This document shows, one piece after another, positions 8,085-16,619 of a stretch of DNA of 64,000 nt (position 1 is its first letter; every line of letters begins with the position of its first letter). The DNA is from JAIQFL01 sp035295745 (GTDB lineage Bacteria; Acidobacteriota; Terriglobia; Bryobacterales; Bryobacteraceae): positions 1-64,000 of the forward strand of contig DATGIL010000093.1 of the NCBI GenBank assembly GCA_035295745.1. The letters are read 5' to 3'. Made by a program: the position numbers and the translations under genes. The notes beneath the pieces are model-generated. The model searched no databases. It was not told where the DNA came from and saw only the letters and a program-made list of their open reading frames with translations.

Positions 8085-9557
8085 TTGACAAAAACGAAAC
8101 TGGCGGTGTTCCTGGCGGCAGGGGCGGCCGTGGTGATAGCAGCCGGGATCTTGTTGGCGCTCCCCTCCGATCTGACCGGAGAGCTTCTCGGGCCGATTTT
8201 TTTGCCGAGGGGCGATTTCGGGTTCCCTGTGCAGCATTGCCGTTGCGGAGGGCGTGACTACGAAGGCGCGGTCGGCGGGGCCGCACCGGAAATGGAGGTG
8301 CGGACGCACGGGCAGAAGACCTACTTCGGCTGGAAGGCCAGTGCCGGTGTGATTGCCTTTGACGCCGAGCCTGCCAAAAACCCGCTGACTCCCATTTCAC
8401 GAGCCGAGTGGGATGCAAGCTCACCAGTGTCCGCACCGGGACAGGTACTCGCGAACAACCCTGAGACGGCGGTTGTCTTCGACGGCAGGACTTTCCATCC
8501 CGCGGGCAGCAGATGGCTGGAAAACTCCACCAAAGCCGTTGCCTCTCCGACACGAAACAAGCTGGCTACCGCCACCGTGGGCGGGCCTGTCCGGCCAGGC
8601 GGACTGTACTTCTTCAACTTGTGGCAGAGTTGGTGGGACTTGCATGTGGAGGTGTTCGGCGCCGCCAACGGCGGCCGGTTGTTGGATGCCGTCGGCAGGC
8701 GAATCCGGTCCCATCGACCTCCATCAGGCGTGCGAATGGTATGGGCCGGCAAGCGCCAGTTGCTGGTGAGCGGAATCTCTTCGCGGTTCAGCGTGCTGTC
8801 GTGCCGATTCTTCGACCCCTGGAGCATCCACGAACTCCCCCCGGGTGGGATCGATCTGCCGGAAGACTCGACCGAGGCAGAGGGGTTCCAGGTGACCGGA
8901 GAGCCAATCCATTTCGATGATAGCGGCCGCCTGGATTCGCTCCGGCTGATTGCGAGGCTCGTCGTTCACAGTCCCGGCCGGTACAACTTCACGGCCGCCC
9001 TCTCCAGGGAGGGCATGCGATCCAATTCGGCCAGGAAGCAGGTGACCAGGCAACTCTCCCCAGGGCGGCAGGAGATGGAGATCCTGTGGGATACGGAGGA
9101 TTTCCAGGCGGCCCGGGGGAGCGGAGCATTCATCGTGGATTCGCTTGCGATCAACACGCCGGACGGCGCGGGCCACTTCTTCGGCGAAGAGAGCATCTCG
9201 CTCGCCGACCTCCCCGCGCCGGATACGACCGCTTTCAATTTGACTGGGGAGTACGGCAGCGGAACGACTGGGATCAGCGGCCAGGCATTCGTGTTGCAGC
9301 GAACGCTCGGATACACTTCGCCGGGCGGCGTATGCAGCTGGTCGGGGCTAGTGGTGCAGGATAACAGGGAGGTGGGCGCGTTTCGAGGAAGCAGGCGGAC
9401 GCAAGCTGGACGACAAGAGATCACGTACGAAGCGGGCGGCGCGGCTCTGGCGGAACCCCTGCAGCGTCACCCCTTGGAGATGCGCCTTGCGACTCTGACA
9501 TGCAATGGACGCGAGCTACATCCCCACGATGACGGCCGGTATCTGTTCGTATTTTGA
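8085..9557 (+). CDS. hypothetical exported or membrane-anchored protein
   Basis: Unrecognised 490-residue protein. The first 27 residues (LAVFLAAGAAVVIAAGILLAL) form a membrane anchor or uncleaved signal, so most of it should lie outside the cytoplasm. The rest is rich in Gly, Ser and beta-type segments. Residues about 265-365 follow a pattern seen in extracellular beta-sandwich domains: GRLDSLRLIARLVVHSPGRY, then RQLSPGRQEMEILWDTEDF, then GAFIVDSLAINT. The start is a TTG with GGAG six bases upstream. The last 137 bases overlap the convergent minus-strand gene. Function unknown. Confidence 0.65.
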   Translation: MTKTKLAVFLAAGAAVVIAAGILLALPSDLTGELLGPIFLPRGDFGFPVQHCRCGGRDYEGAVGGAAPEMEVRTHGQKTYFGWKASAGVIAFDAEPAKNPLTPISRAEWDASSPVSAPGQVLANNPETAVVFDGRTFHPAGSRWLENSTKAVASPTRNKLATATVGGPVRPGGLYFFNLWQSWWDLHVEVFGAANGGRLLDAVGRRIRSHRPPSGVRMVWAGKRQLLVSGISSRFSVLSCRFFDPWSIHELPPGGIDLPEDSTEAEGFQVTGEPIHFDDSGRLDSLRLIARLVVHSPGRYNFTAALSREGMRSNSARKQVTRQLSPGRQEMEILWDTEDFQAARGSGAFIVDSLAINTPDGAGHFFGEESISLADLPAPDTTAFNLTGEYGSGTTGISGQAFVLQRTLGYTSPGGVCSWSGLVVQDNREVGAFRGSRRTQAGRQEITYEAGGAALAEPLQRHPLEMRLATLTCNGRELHPHDDGRYLFVF

Positions 9558-10440
9558 AAGGGGCGGAACGCTGGGAACGCCTGCTTCCATTTCCGAGGAG
9601 CCTTCGAGCGCTGCCACCTGACTCCGGAGAAGCCGGTACCACGGGTCGCGGGCGTACTCGCGACACGGAATCGGAGTTTGCCAGCACCTGCCGCGGCAGC
9701 CATCTCGGCATTCGTGAGGCCGTACTCTTCACGCGCACGTTGCCCTTGTCGGTGGCACTTATGCGTGTCCGCTCTCGTTCAGGATCTCTGTACCATATGG
9801 CGGCCCAATGGCTCAGCACTTGTAAAACATGCAGCGCCAATTCCACGGCGAGGAGAACCCCTTTGCGGCGGAGTTTCAGCAACTCGTCGAATACGCAATA
9901 TGCCTGTTCCTCGCCAGTTTCGGCGAGATCGAACATCGCCGCGATAGCTGACGCACGGCCCGCGACTGGTGCTGCCTTGATCCGCTCTACCAAAGCGCAA
10001 ACACGATCGCGAACCAACCCGGAGTATTGCGTACGGTGACAGCCGGGGCAGCTCCCTGTGATGTGAATTCCGGACTCTTCCGGCGCGATCCCGGCCCATC
10101 CGACCACGACGAGTTGCCTGTATTCGTCTGAAAGGCGGCCATCTCGAAAACGGACATTGGCCGGCCGCAACCGGTATCCAGTCACTCCCTGTGCTTCGAA
10201 CTCAGCGATGAGACTCTCATGCACCAAAGGTTCCCATGGCCACGAGAAGATCAAACGCTCGTCCCGCTTACTGTGCTTTACGCTGACCGAGAGGTTGTTC
10301 CGCAAACGCCGGCCGTCGTCCCCATGGCCAGGATTTCCGGCCAGGCACGGGCTGACTTCCCAATCGTCTTCGCTTGCGATCTGAAACGTGGCCCTAAGCC
10401 TGTCGGAGTGTGGCACTGCCAGGCGATAATACTCAATCAT
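9421..10440 (-). CDS. hypothetical protein translationally coupled to malQ
   Basis: 339-residue frame starting at an ATG whose first bases overlap the malQ stop (ATGA), a classic coupling arrangement. The first ~145 residues look authentic: WPWEPLVHESLIAEFEAQGV, YRLRPANVRFRD, LVVVGWAGIAPEESGIHITG, then CPGCH, a possible half zinc site. The layout loosely recalls the double-CXXCG paralogous family of Myxococcus, with low confidence. After about residue 210 the sequence becomes Arg/Ser-rich. Another frame there reads EEYGLTNAEMAAAAGAGKL, so a frameshift or decayed 3' end is possible. Its last 137 bases overlap the convergent 8085 gene, which also argues that the true end may lie upstream. Confidence 0.5.
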   Translation of the reverse strand: MIEYYRLAVPHSDRLRATFQIASEDDWEVSPCLAGNPGHGDDGRRLRNNLSVSVKHSKRDERLIFSWPWEPLVHESLIAEFEAQGVTGYRLRPANVRFRDGRLSDEYRQLVVVGWAGIAPEESGIHITGSCPGCHRTQYSGLVRDRVCALVERIKAAPVAGRASAIAAMFDLAETGEEQAYCVFDELLKLRRKGVLLAVELALHVLQVLSHWAAIWYRDPERERTRISATDKGNVRVKSTASRMPRWLPRQVLANSDSVSRVRPRPVVPASPESGGSARRLLGNGSRRSQRSAPFKIRTDTGRHRGDVARVHCMSESQGASPRGDAAGVPPEPRRPLRT

Positions 10441-12686
10441 TGCAATCGCTGGGAATCAGCACCGGAAGCATGACCCGTGTGATTCCCTCTTCCTGAATTC
10501 ACAATCCAGTTCCGTAACATCGCCGTGTACCCACGCGCCTCGGGCGCCGATCGTAACTGTTCCACCGTGAACCGCATCTTGCGCCCCCAATTGGGGTATT
10601 GCCATGTCGTCCCCGGCAGATTCTGTTGGAACCGTTCCTTCGTCAGATCTTCCTGATTGATGGCCAGAAGTTGCGACGGCGTTCGGGCCAGGAATCCAAT
10701 GATGGCATTGTGCAGTTCTCCGGTCAGTTCCGGATACGCCGCCGCAAAACGCGGCAGGTGCGCCGGCATCAGCCCAAGTTGGAACAGCAGATCCAACATC
10801 TTCTGCTTCTCCTGCTCGCGTACCGACGACTGCGCTCGGAATCCCTGATCGTCGAGCATGCCCACACTACGCCGGGTCTCGATGTCCGCCGCAGTCCAGA
10901 ACCCCGCGAGTGTCGGTAAATCGTGAGTTGTCGAAGAGACCACGGCCTGCTGTGGATACTCGTTGTCCTTGCGAAACTCACCATTCGGGTTCTTCTCGAA
11001 ATAGAACAGCCGGTAGCTGAGGATTCCGAAGCGGGCCAGCGTCTCGCGAATCTCGGGCTCGACCGTGCCCAAATCCTCACCCACCACGATCACGCGATTG
11101 CGCACACTTTCGAGAGCCAGAATCCGCACCAGTTCGCTCGATCGCTCGCGCACATATGCGCCCTGGGTGGCGTCGCTGCCCTCGGGAATCCAGTAAAGGC
11201 GGAACAACCGCATCACGTGATCGATCCGCAAGGCGCCGCCATGCCGGCAGTTCTTGCGAATCGATTCGGCAAACAAGCGGTATCCGTCTTCTCGATGCCG
11301 TTCCGCGTTGGGTGGCGGGAAGCCCCAGTCCTGTCCCTTCGGCGCAAAATCGTCGGGCGGTGAACCCACCCGCGAGCCTGCGATGAAAAATGGCCGGTGC
11401 GCCCACAGATCCGACCCGAACGAGTCCGTGGCGAGCGCCAGGTCGTGATACAGCCCAATCGGCAGACGGCGCTCGCGTGCCCATCGCTGTGCATCGCTGA
11501 GCTGAATATCGATCTGCCACTGGAGATACTGATAAAACATCACGCGACGCCAATGTTTCTGGCGGAACGCGGCAGTCTCCGGCGAATTGGGATCCTGATA
11601 TGCCGCCGGCCACTGCTTCCAATGCCACAGATTCGGATCGCACTGATGCAGATGCTCGTCGAGTGCGCAGTACGTGGCGAACCTCTCTAACAGATCGCCC
11701 TCGCGCTTGCGAAACGCCTCGAATTCCGCCGCGCGCGGCGAGTCGTCATTCCACTCGCGCAGGAACTGCAGGTACAGCCGCTTCAAAAACCGGAGTTTCA
11801 ATGCGGCAACCCGCTCGTACTCCACAGAGGGCGAACGCCGCAGTTCTTCGATCTCGTTAATCACGTCGGGCGACTGCCGGAGCTTTAACGCGCGCGGTGA
11901 ACGCGAGAAGTCGTCCATGTGCTCCACGTCGAGATAGAGAAAGTTCTGATAAAAGATGCAATTCGGCAGATAAGGGCTGGTGTTGAAGGGCCGCCGATTG
12001 TGAATCGCGTGCAGGGGATTCAAGGCCACGAAGCCCGCATTCATTTCATCCGCGACCCAATCAATGATCGCCCGCAGATCGGTGAAATCGCCGCAGCCCC
12101 AATTTCGCCCCGAGCGTACACCGTACAGACTGACGGCAATCCCGGCGGCGCGCCCGGCGGCCTGCGAATCCATATAAGCCCGCTCCGGTGTGACGATGTA
12201 GCGCGTATTCGCACGAAACGCACCCAAACTCAGCGACACGTCATGGTATCCCAACGGCAATTCGAGAGGGATTCGGACCTGCTTGCGCACCCATCTGTGC
12301 CCATCGAGATCGATCGGCTCGGTTTCCGGCAAACTGGCGAGGCTGAGTTCGTACCACGACTCGGCGCCATCCTCCCGGCGAACCGAGAAGCGCGCCATTT
12401 CGCCCAACGAGTCCGCGGGCACACTGAGCGGCAACTCCAGATGGGCGGACGCGCCCGTGACCAACACCGGCGGCAGGAGCCGCTCCCATTCGCGCCTGAC
12501 CAGCGCAGAAAGGGAGCGATCCAGAGACTCAGCATTGTCTGCATCGAGTCCCTTCGCCCGCAAGATGACTTGCTGCGCTTCTGGAGTGGTGACGTGGTGA
12601 CGTCCCCAGATGTCCCAGAACTCTGGCTCGATCCCACACACGGCGGCGGCGCGCCCGAGCAACTGCAGGAATGTTTCGGATGGCAT
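10437..12686 (-). CDS. malQ: 4-alpha-glucanotransferase (amylomaltase, GH77)
   Basis: Cytoplasmic disproportionating enzyme of maltodextrin and glycogen metabolism: it transfers alpha-1,4-glucan segments between chains. The 749-residue product has an N-terminal beta-sandwich extension (to about residue 170), as in the long E. coli-type MalQ. The GH77 barrel follows, with GRNWGCGDFTDL, LPIGLYHDLALATDSFG, the nucleophile Asp in GGALRIDHVMRLFRLYW (about 480-495), the acid/base Glu in VVGEDLGTVEPE (about 540) and SSTTHDLPT (about 587). The start is taken as the ATG at 12686 (MPSETFLQLLG); an in-frame ATG at 12725 is the alternative. It is divergent from nuoB and overlaps the downstream unknown gene by four bases. 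Confidence 0.95.
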   Translation of the reverse strand: MPSETFLQLLGRAAAVCGIEPEFWDIWGRHHVTTPEAQQVILRAKGLDADNAESLDRSLSALVRREWERLLPPVLVTGASAHLELPLSVPADSLGEMARFSVRREDGAESWYELSLASLPETEPIDLDGHRWVRKQVRIPLELPLGYHDVSLSLGAFRANTRYIVTPERAYMDSQAAGRAAGIAVSLYGVRSGRNWGCGDFTDLRAIIDWVADEMNAGFVALNPLHAIHNRRPFNTSPYLPNCIFYQNFLYLDVEHMDDFSRSPRALKLRQSPDVINEIEELRRSPSVEYERVAALKLRFLKRLYLQFLREWNDDSPRAAEFEAFRKREGDLLERFATYCALDEHLHQCDPNLWHWKQWPAAYQDPNSPETAAFRQKHWRRVMFYQYLQWQIDIQLSDAQRWARERRLPIGLYHDLALATDSFGSDLWAHRPFFIAGSRVGSPPDDFAPKGQDWGFPPPNAERHREDGYRLFAESIRKNCRHGGALRIDHVMRLFRLYWIPEGSDATQGAYVRERSSELVRILALESVRNRVIVVGEDLGTVEPEIRETLARFGILSYRLFYFEKNPNGEFRKDNEYPQQAVVSSTTHDLPTLAGFWTAADIETRRSVGMLDDQGFRAQSSVREQEKQKMLDLLFQLGLMPAHLPRFAAAYPELTGELHNAIIGFLARTPSQLLAINQEDLTKERFQQNLPGTTWQYPNWGRKMRFTVEQLRSAPEARGYTAMLRNWIVNSGRGNHTGHASGADSQRLQ

Positions 12687-12762
12687 GAAAAAGGGGATCG
12701 GACCGGATGCGCCCGACCATTTCATTTTACAGGAGCTATCCAAGCCATGCGAAAATAAGGGT

Positions 12763-13314
12763 ATGAATACACCCCTTGCCAGCGACCCGGATCTCTTCAA
12801 GGGCGTCGACAACTATGCCGTTGACAACGCCTCCGCCGCGGCATCGGAAGGGATCATCTTCACCACGCTCGATACCGCGGTGAACTGGGCGCGCAAAAAC
12901 TCGATCTGGCCGATGACTTTCGGACTGGCCTGCTGCGCGATTGAGATGATGTCGATGAGCGCCTCGCGATTCGACATCGCACGATTCGGCGCCGAGGTAT
13001 TTCGCGGCTCGCCCCGGCAGTCGGACCTGATGATCATCGCAGGGCGAGTATCGCAGAAGATGGCGCCGGTGATCCGCCACCTTTATCAGCAGATGCCCGA
13101 GCCCAAATGGGCGATCTCGATGGGGGCGTGCGCTACCTCGACGGGCGTGTTCAACAATTACGCGCTGGTACCGGTAAATCAGGTGATCCCGATCGATGTC
13201 TTTGTACCCGGCTGTCCGCCGCGTCCGGAGCAACTGATTTACGCGTTGATGCTCCTGCAGCAGAAGATCCAAGGCCACAGCGGAACGGTGAAGCAGGTAT
13301 TGAATCTGGCCTGA
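12763..13314 (+). CDS. nuoB: NADH-quinone oxidoreductase subunit B
   Basis: Peripheral-arm subunit of respiratory complex I that binds the terminal N2 [4Fe-4S] cluster. The 184-residue product has the family's invariant Cys residues: the adjacent pair in GLACCAIEMM (57-58), Cys123 in SMGACATSTG and Cys151 in VPGCPPRPE. It starts at an ATG just after AAGGG, 76 bases from the divergent malQ start. No nuoA, nuoC or nuoD is adjacent, so this is a solitary copy. It may be a second nuoB or belong to a scattered complex I gene set. All cluster ligands are present, so nothing suggests loss of function. Confidence 0.95.
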   Translation: MNTPLASDPDLFKGVDNYAVDNASAAASEGIIFTTLDTAVNWARKNSIWPMTFGLACCAIEMMSMSASRFDIARFGAEVFRGSPRQSDLMIIAGRVSQKMAPVIRHLYQQMPEPKWAISMGACATSTGVFNNYALVPVNQVIPIDVFVPGCPPRPEQLIYALMLLQQKIQGHSGTVKQVLNLA

Positions 13315-13324
13315 AGCTGACCTC

Positions 13325-13873
13325 TCACATTGGGGGCAGCATCACTTCTGACAGATCCGCGATCATTTTCTGCTCTTCGGGCGAATACATGCGCTTGAAC
13401 TGCTCGCTGTTGAGCACTTGAATGCGACGCTCCTCCGGCATCACCTGCAAGCGGCGCAACGCTCCCGCCACTGCCTGGCGACGCTCCGGCGGCAGACGAT
13501 TCAGATTCTGCAACTGCAGTTGAAACGCGCGCCGTTTCTCGGGCGGCATGGAATTCAGCCGCTCGGTGCGGGCGATCATAATGTCCTGCTGATTCTTCGG
13601 CAGACTGTCGAAATACCGTAGTTGATTGCGCACGCGTTCCTGCTGCGCCGGCGGCAACTGCTCAATCGCGCGATCCCGCTCATCTGGCGTTGCCCGATAC
13701 AGTCGCGCGGCGGGACTCGCCGGATTCGCGAGGCGCGGACCTTGTTTCGGCGCGACCCCGGCCCCTCCCTTCCGAGGTGGGGCTTCCTTCTTGGGCGCGG
13801 CCTTGTTCTGGTCGCAAATGCCCGTGGCCGCCAGCAGCAGGAGCAGCCCACCAATCTGGAGAATGCGGCCCAT
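13325..13873 (-). CDS. DUF3106-type exported protein
   Basis: 182-residue protein with an N-terminal hydrophobic export signal (MGRILQIGGLLLLLAATGIC; the Cys gives a poor lipobox). A Lys/Pro/Gly-rich linker follows, then tandem helical repeats built on the pattern LP..R...V...L..L..MP: LPPAQQERVRNQL, MPPEKRRAFQLQL, LPPERRQAVAGAL, MPEERRIQVL. This is the DUF3106 type, commonly next to ECF sigma and anti-sigma genes. The start is the ATG four bases after the anti-sigma stop, which makes it the last gene of the operon. A periplasmic sensory or folding role is plausible but unproven. Confidence 0.8.
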   Translation of the reverse strand: MGRILQIGGLLLLLAATGICDQNKAAPKKEAPPRKGGAGVAPKQGPRLANPASPAARLYRATPDERDRAIEQLPPAQQERVRNQLRYFDSLPKNQQDIMIARTERLNSMPPEKRRAFQLQLQNLNRLPPERRQAVAGALRRLQVMPEERRIQVLNSEQFKRMYSPEEQKMIADLSEVMLPPM

Positions 13874-13877
13874 TGGA

Positions 13878-14372
13878 TTACATTTTCGGGTCGGCGGTGT
13901 CGGGACGAAGCAGGCGGTTGAACTCGCGCATCGCTTCCATCTCATCCAGCGCATGTTCTACCTGGTCGGGCGCCAGAACTTCCACCTTCGCGGATTCGGG
14001 CACTGCGGAAGGAGGCACCACTACCGGACGCTGGAATAGCAGTCCCGCGACCAGCACCAAACCGGCCATCGCGGCAATCGGCAGACCTTGCCGGAACAGC
14101 AACGGACGAAACGGCCGCACCAGACGATCCAGCCACGAGACTTCCTGCTCGATCCTCTGATAGAGGCGGCGGTCGAAATCGAGGGAAACCGGAGGCGCTT
14201 CCCACGTGTCGAGTGTTTCCCACACCATCTTCTGACTGCCTGCAAATTCCTGGCACGCCCGGCAAGCCCGCATGTGTGCTTCGAGCATCGCCGTGCGTTC
14301 CGCGTTCAACCTCCCCGAGTTGTACGCCAGAAGCCACTCAGCCTGTTCCTGAGTTTCGATTGGGCACTTCAT
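13878..14372 (-). CDS. anti-sigma factor with zf-HC2 zinc finger
   Basis: 164-residue membrane-bound anti-sigma factor. The N-terminal cytoplasmic zinc-binding helix pair carries the H-x3-C-x2-C signature in EAHMRACRACQEF (about residues 32-44). One transmembrane segment spans about residues 97-113 (LPIAAMAGLVLVAGLLF). The ~50-residue periplasmic tail is acidic and helical. It lies 17 bases downstream of the ECF sigma factor, its probable partner, and upstream of the DUF3106 gene. By family it would hold the sigma factor inactive until a signal releases it. Confidence 0.85.
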   Translation of the reverse strand: MKCPIETQEQAEWLLAYNSGRLNAERTAMLEAHMRACRACQEFAGSQKMVWETLDTWEAPPVSLDFDRRLYQRIEQEVSWLDRLVRPFRPLLFRQGLPIAAMAGLVLVAGLLFQRPVVVPPSAVPESAKVEVLAPDQVEHALDEMEAMREFNRLLRPDTADPKM

Positions 14373-14389
14373 AAAATTCTCCGTCTTCC

Positions 14390-14995
14390 CTAAGCCATAT
14401 GGGCCAACCGGGCTCGCAACGTCTCATAAGCCCGGAACAATAAGGATTTCACCGCCGATTCCGAACAGCTCAACACCGCCGCAATCTGCGAGTACTCCAT
14501 CTCCTCGTACTTATGCATCAGGACCGCTGCTCTCTGCTTTTCCGGCAGCGTTTTGATCGCCCGGCGAACCTCGTCGAGCCTTGCCCGATACACCATCGAC
14601 TGCTCTACCGATGGACGGGTGTCGGAAACCTGCCGTACCGGCAGATCCGACGAATCGTCGTCCAAATGCTCCTGCAACCTTTCATTCTTACCATCCCGAA
14701 GCGCGTTCAGTGCCAGATGCGTCGCGATCCGGAACAGCCAGGTTGTAAATTTCGCGGTCGGTTCATAAGTACTGCGCGACCGATACACTCGCAGGAACAC
14801 ATCCTGCGCCAATTCTTCGGCTACGGCATGATTCTGAACCATTCGATAGAGAAAGTGAACCACCGACGAGCGATGTTTGTCCAAAAGCACGCCAAAGCTC
14901 GCACTATCTCCATCCTTTACGCGAAGCATCAACTCCGCGTCGTGGTCCAGAGTCGCTGCCGCGACTCCTATACCGTTCTTAACCCGTTCAGACAT
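14390..14995 (-). CDS. ECF-type RNA polymerase sigma factor
   Basis: 201-residue extracytoplasmic-function sigma factor. Region 2 covers about residues 35-105 (DKHRSSVVHFLYRMVQNHAV, ELAQDVFLRVYRS, FTTWLFRIATHLALNALRD). Region 4 covers about 140-195 (LPEKQRAAVLMHKYEEM, YSQIAAVLSCSESAVKSLLF, the DNA-contacting helix-turn-helix). Regions 1.1 and 3 are absent, as expected for the class. It is followed by its likely anti-sigma factor and preceded by gpsA with a 38-base gap. It may therefore have its own promoter or be read through from the phospholipid genes. Confidence 0.92.
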   Translation of the reverse strand: MSERVKNGIGVAAATLDHDAELMLRVKDGDSASFGVLLDKHRSSVVHFLYRMVQNHAVAEELAQDVFLRVYRSRSTYEPTAKFTTWLFRIATHLALNALRDGKNERLQEHLDDDSSDLPVRQVSDTRPSVEQSMVYRARLDEVRRAIKTLPEKQRAAVLMHKYEEMEYSQIAAVLSCSESAVKSLLFRAYETLRARLAHMA

Positions 14996-15033
14996 CCGAG
15001 GTTGCGTTGCGCGAGGGAAAATTACAAATCCCG

Positions 15034-16032
15034 TTATTCCCCTTTTAGCGACCGCTCCATTAATTGCTGAATCGCTTCGCGCGGAGATATCCCGAAGTGT
15101 AACATCCGAAACATCTGTTCAGCGATTGGCATCTCTACCGAACACCGCCGCGCCAGGTCGACTGCAGCGTTTGTGGTCTTAATCCCCTCTGCGACCATTC
15201 TCATCGAACTTACGATCTCGTCCAGTTTCCGTCCATGGGCCAGCTCGACCCCAACCGTCCGATTCCGGCTCAAGTCGCCGGTACACGTCAAAACCAGATC
15301 GCCCAGTCCCGCCAAGCCGGCCAAGGTCTGTGCCTTTCCCCCCATCGCCACAGCGAGCCTGGTCATCTCTGCAAGGCCCCGCGTGATCAATGCCGCAGAC
15401 GCATTGAATCCGAGCCCCATACCATGTAACACGCCAGCTCCGATGGCGACTACATTTTTAATGGAGCCGCCAATTTCTATTCCTGTAGTATCAGAACTCG
15501 AATATAATCGAAACGTCGGTCCGGAGAAGGCCCCTTGGACGCATTCGGTCAGATTCGGATCAGGAGACGCGACAACCAGCGCAGTTGGTTCAAAACGAGC
15601 CACTTCCCGCGCGAATGTCGGCCCGGAAATCACCGCCACGCGAGGCTCCATGACCGTCTGCAGCACGTCGTGAATAACCTCCGACGTCCGTAGTAATGTG
15701 CCGTTTTCCAGCCCTTTTGTGGCACTCACGAAGATCATCGAATCATTAACAAACGGCAGCATCTGGTGATAGATCGCACGAACCAGGTGCGACGGCATTA
15801 CGCTCAGCACCACCTCGGCGCCATCTAAGACCGTTCCGAGGTCGCTCGACACCTCAACATGCTGCAGAAGCTGGTATCCCGGCAAATAGACGTCGTTCTC
15901 CCGCGTCTCCCGCATTCGCGCGGCGAGATCGGCCTCGTATACCCACAGCCGAGTCCCGGGAAAGCGCGGGCCCAGCACGATCGCCAGAGCGGTCCCCCAG
16001 CTTCCGGCACCGATAATCGCCAGTCTCTTCAC
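15034..16032 (-). CDS. gpsA: NAD(P)H-dependent glycerol-3-phosphate dehydrogenase
   Basis: Cytoplasmic enzyme that reduces dihydroxyacetone phosphate to sn-glycerol-3-phosphate for phospholipid synthesis. The 332 residues carry the N-terminal Rossmann loop GAGSWGTALA (about 7-16), FVSATKGLENG, ISGPTFAREVA, the catalytic Lys region GGSIKNVVAIGAGV (about 185-198) and the C-terminal RNRTVGVELAHG. The start is a GTG overlapping the plsY stop (GTGA), so the two are translationally coupled. The next enzyme of the pathway, plsY, is the immediate upstream gene. Confidence 0.96.
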   Translation of the reverse strand: MKRLAIIGAGSWGTALAIVLGPRFPGTRLWVYEADLAARMRETRENDVYLPGYQLLQHVEVSSDLGTVLDGAEVVLSVMPSHLVRAIYHQMLPFVNDSMIFVSATKGLENGTLLRTSEVIHDVLQTVMEPRVAVISGPTFAREVARFEPTALVVASPDPNLTECVQGAFSGPTFRLYSSSDTTGIEIGGSIKNVVAIGAGVLHGMGLGFNASAALITRGLAEMTRLAVAMGGKAQTLAGLAGLGDLVLTCTGDLSRNRTVGVELAHGRKLDEIVSSMRMVAEGIKTTNAAVDLARRCSVEMPIAEQMFRMLHFGISPREAIQQLMERSLKGE

Positions 16033-16619
16033 AGCCGGAACTCGTGCTCCTTGCCCGCCCGGAGCCGCTCGATATTGCTACTATGCCTGTAGATAATGAA
16101 GGCCGCAGCGACGACCGACGCCGCAATGACCGGCAGCGGGGGCTGCAAAATCAGCCATACCGCCAAGGGAAAGGTCACGGCCCCGACGATCGAGCCCATC
16201 GAAATGTGCCGCGTCCAGGCGACCGTCGCTACAAACACCACGGTCACCGCAGCCAAAGCCAATGGCGTCAGGCAAAGAAACGCGCCTACGAAGCTCGCCA
16301 CCGCCTTGCCGCCCTGGAACCGCAGAAACACCGGAAACGCGTGGCCAGCCATCACCGCCAGGGCTGCCCCGCTCATCCACCAGGGACTTTGTTCCGTCAA
16401 GTAGCCCGCCAGCCACACCGCCAGGTAGCCCTTGGCGATGTCGAGCAGCAGAGTCGCAATCCCCGCAGCCCTTCCGGTGGTGCGCAAAACGTTGGTAGCT
16501 CCGATGTTGCCGCTGCCCGATCCACGCACGTCCGCGCCGGTCTTCCACTTCACCAGCAGATACCCGAAAGGAATCGCGCCCAGCAGGTAGGCAATCGGCA
16601 GAACCAGTAGTGCAATCAT
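16029..16619 (-). CDS. plsY: glycerol-3-phosphate acyltransferase PlsY
   Basis: Integral membrane enzyme that transfers the acyl group from acyl-phosphate to glycerol-3-phosphate, giving lysophosphatidic acid. The 196-residue product has about five transmembrane segments and the family motifs AIPFGYLLVKW, GSGNIGATNVLRTTG (phosphate binding) and AGHAFPVFLRFQGGKAVAS. The start is the ATG in TGATG, sharing one base with the thpR stop; a GTG one codon earlier is also in frame. The stop overlaps the gpsA start by four bases. Together with gpsA it covers two consecutive steps. Confidence 0.96.
   Translation of the reverse strand: MIALLVLPIAYLLGAIPFGYLLVKWKTGADVRGSGSGNIGATNVLRTTGRAAGIATLLLDIAKGYLAVWLAGYLTEQSPWWMSGAALAVMAGHAFPVFLRFQGGKAVASFVGAFLCLTPLALAAVTVVFVATVAWTRHISMGSIVGAVTFPLAVWLILQPPLPVIAASVVAAAFIIYRHSSNIERLRAGKEHEFRL

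Noticed and set aside
7874..8257. 127-residue plus-strand open frame overlapping the start of the 8085 gene
   Set aside because: The overlapping frame from 8085 gives a clear membrane anchor and a long protein; this one is Arg/Gly-rich without a family.
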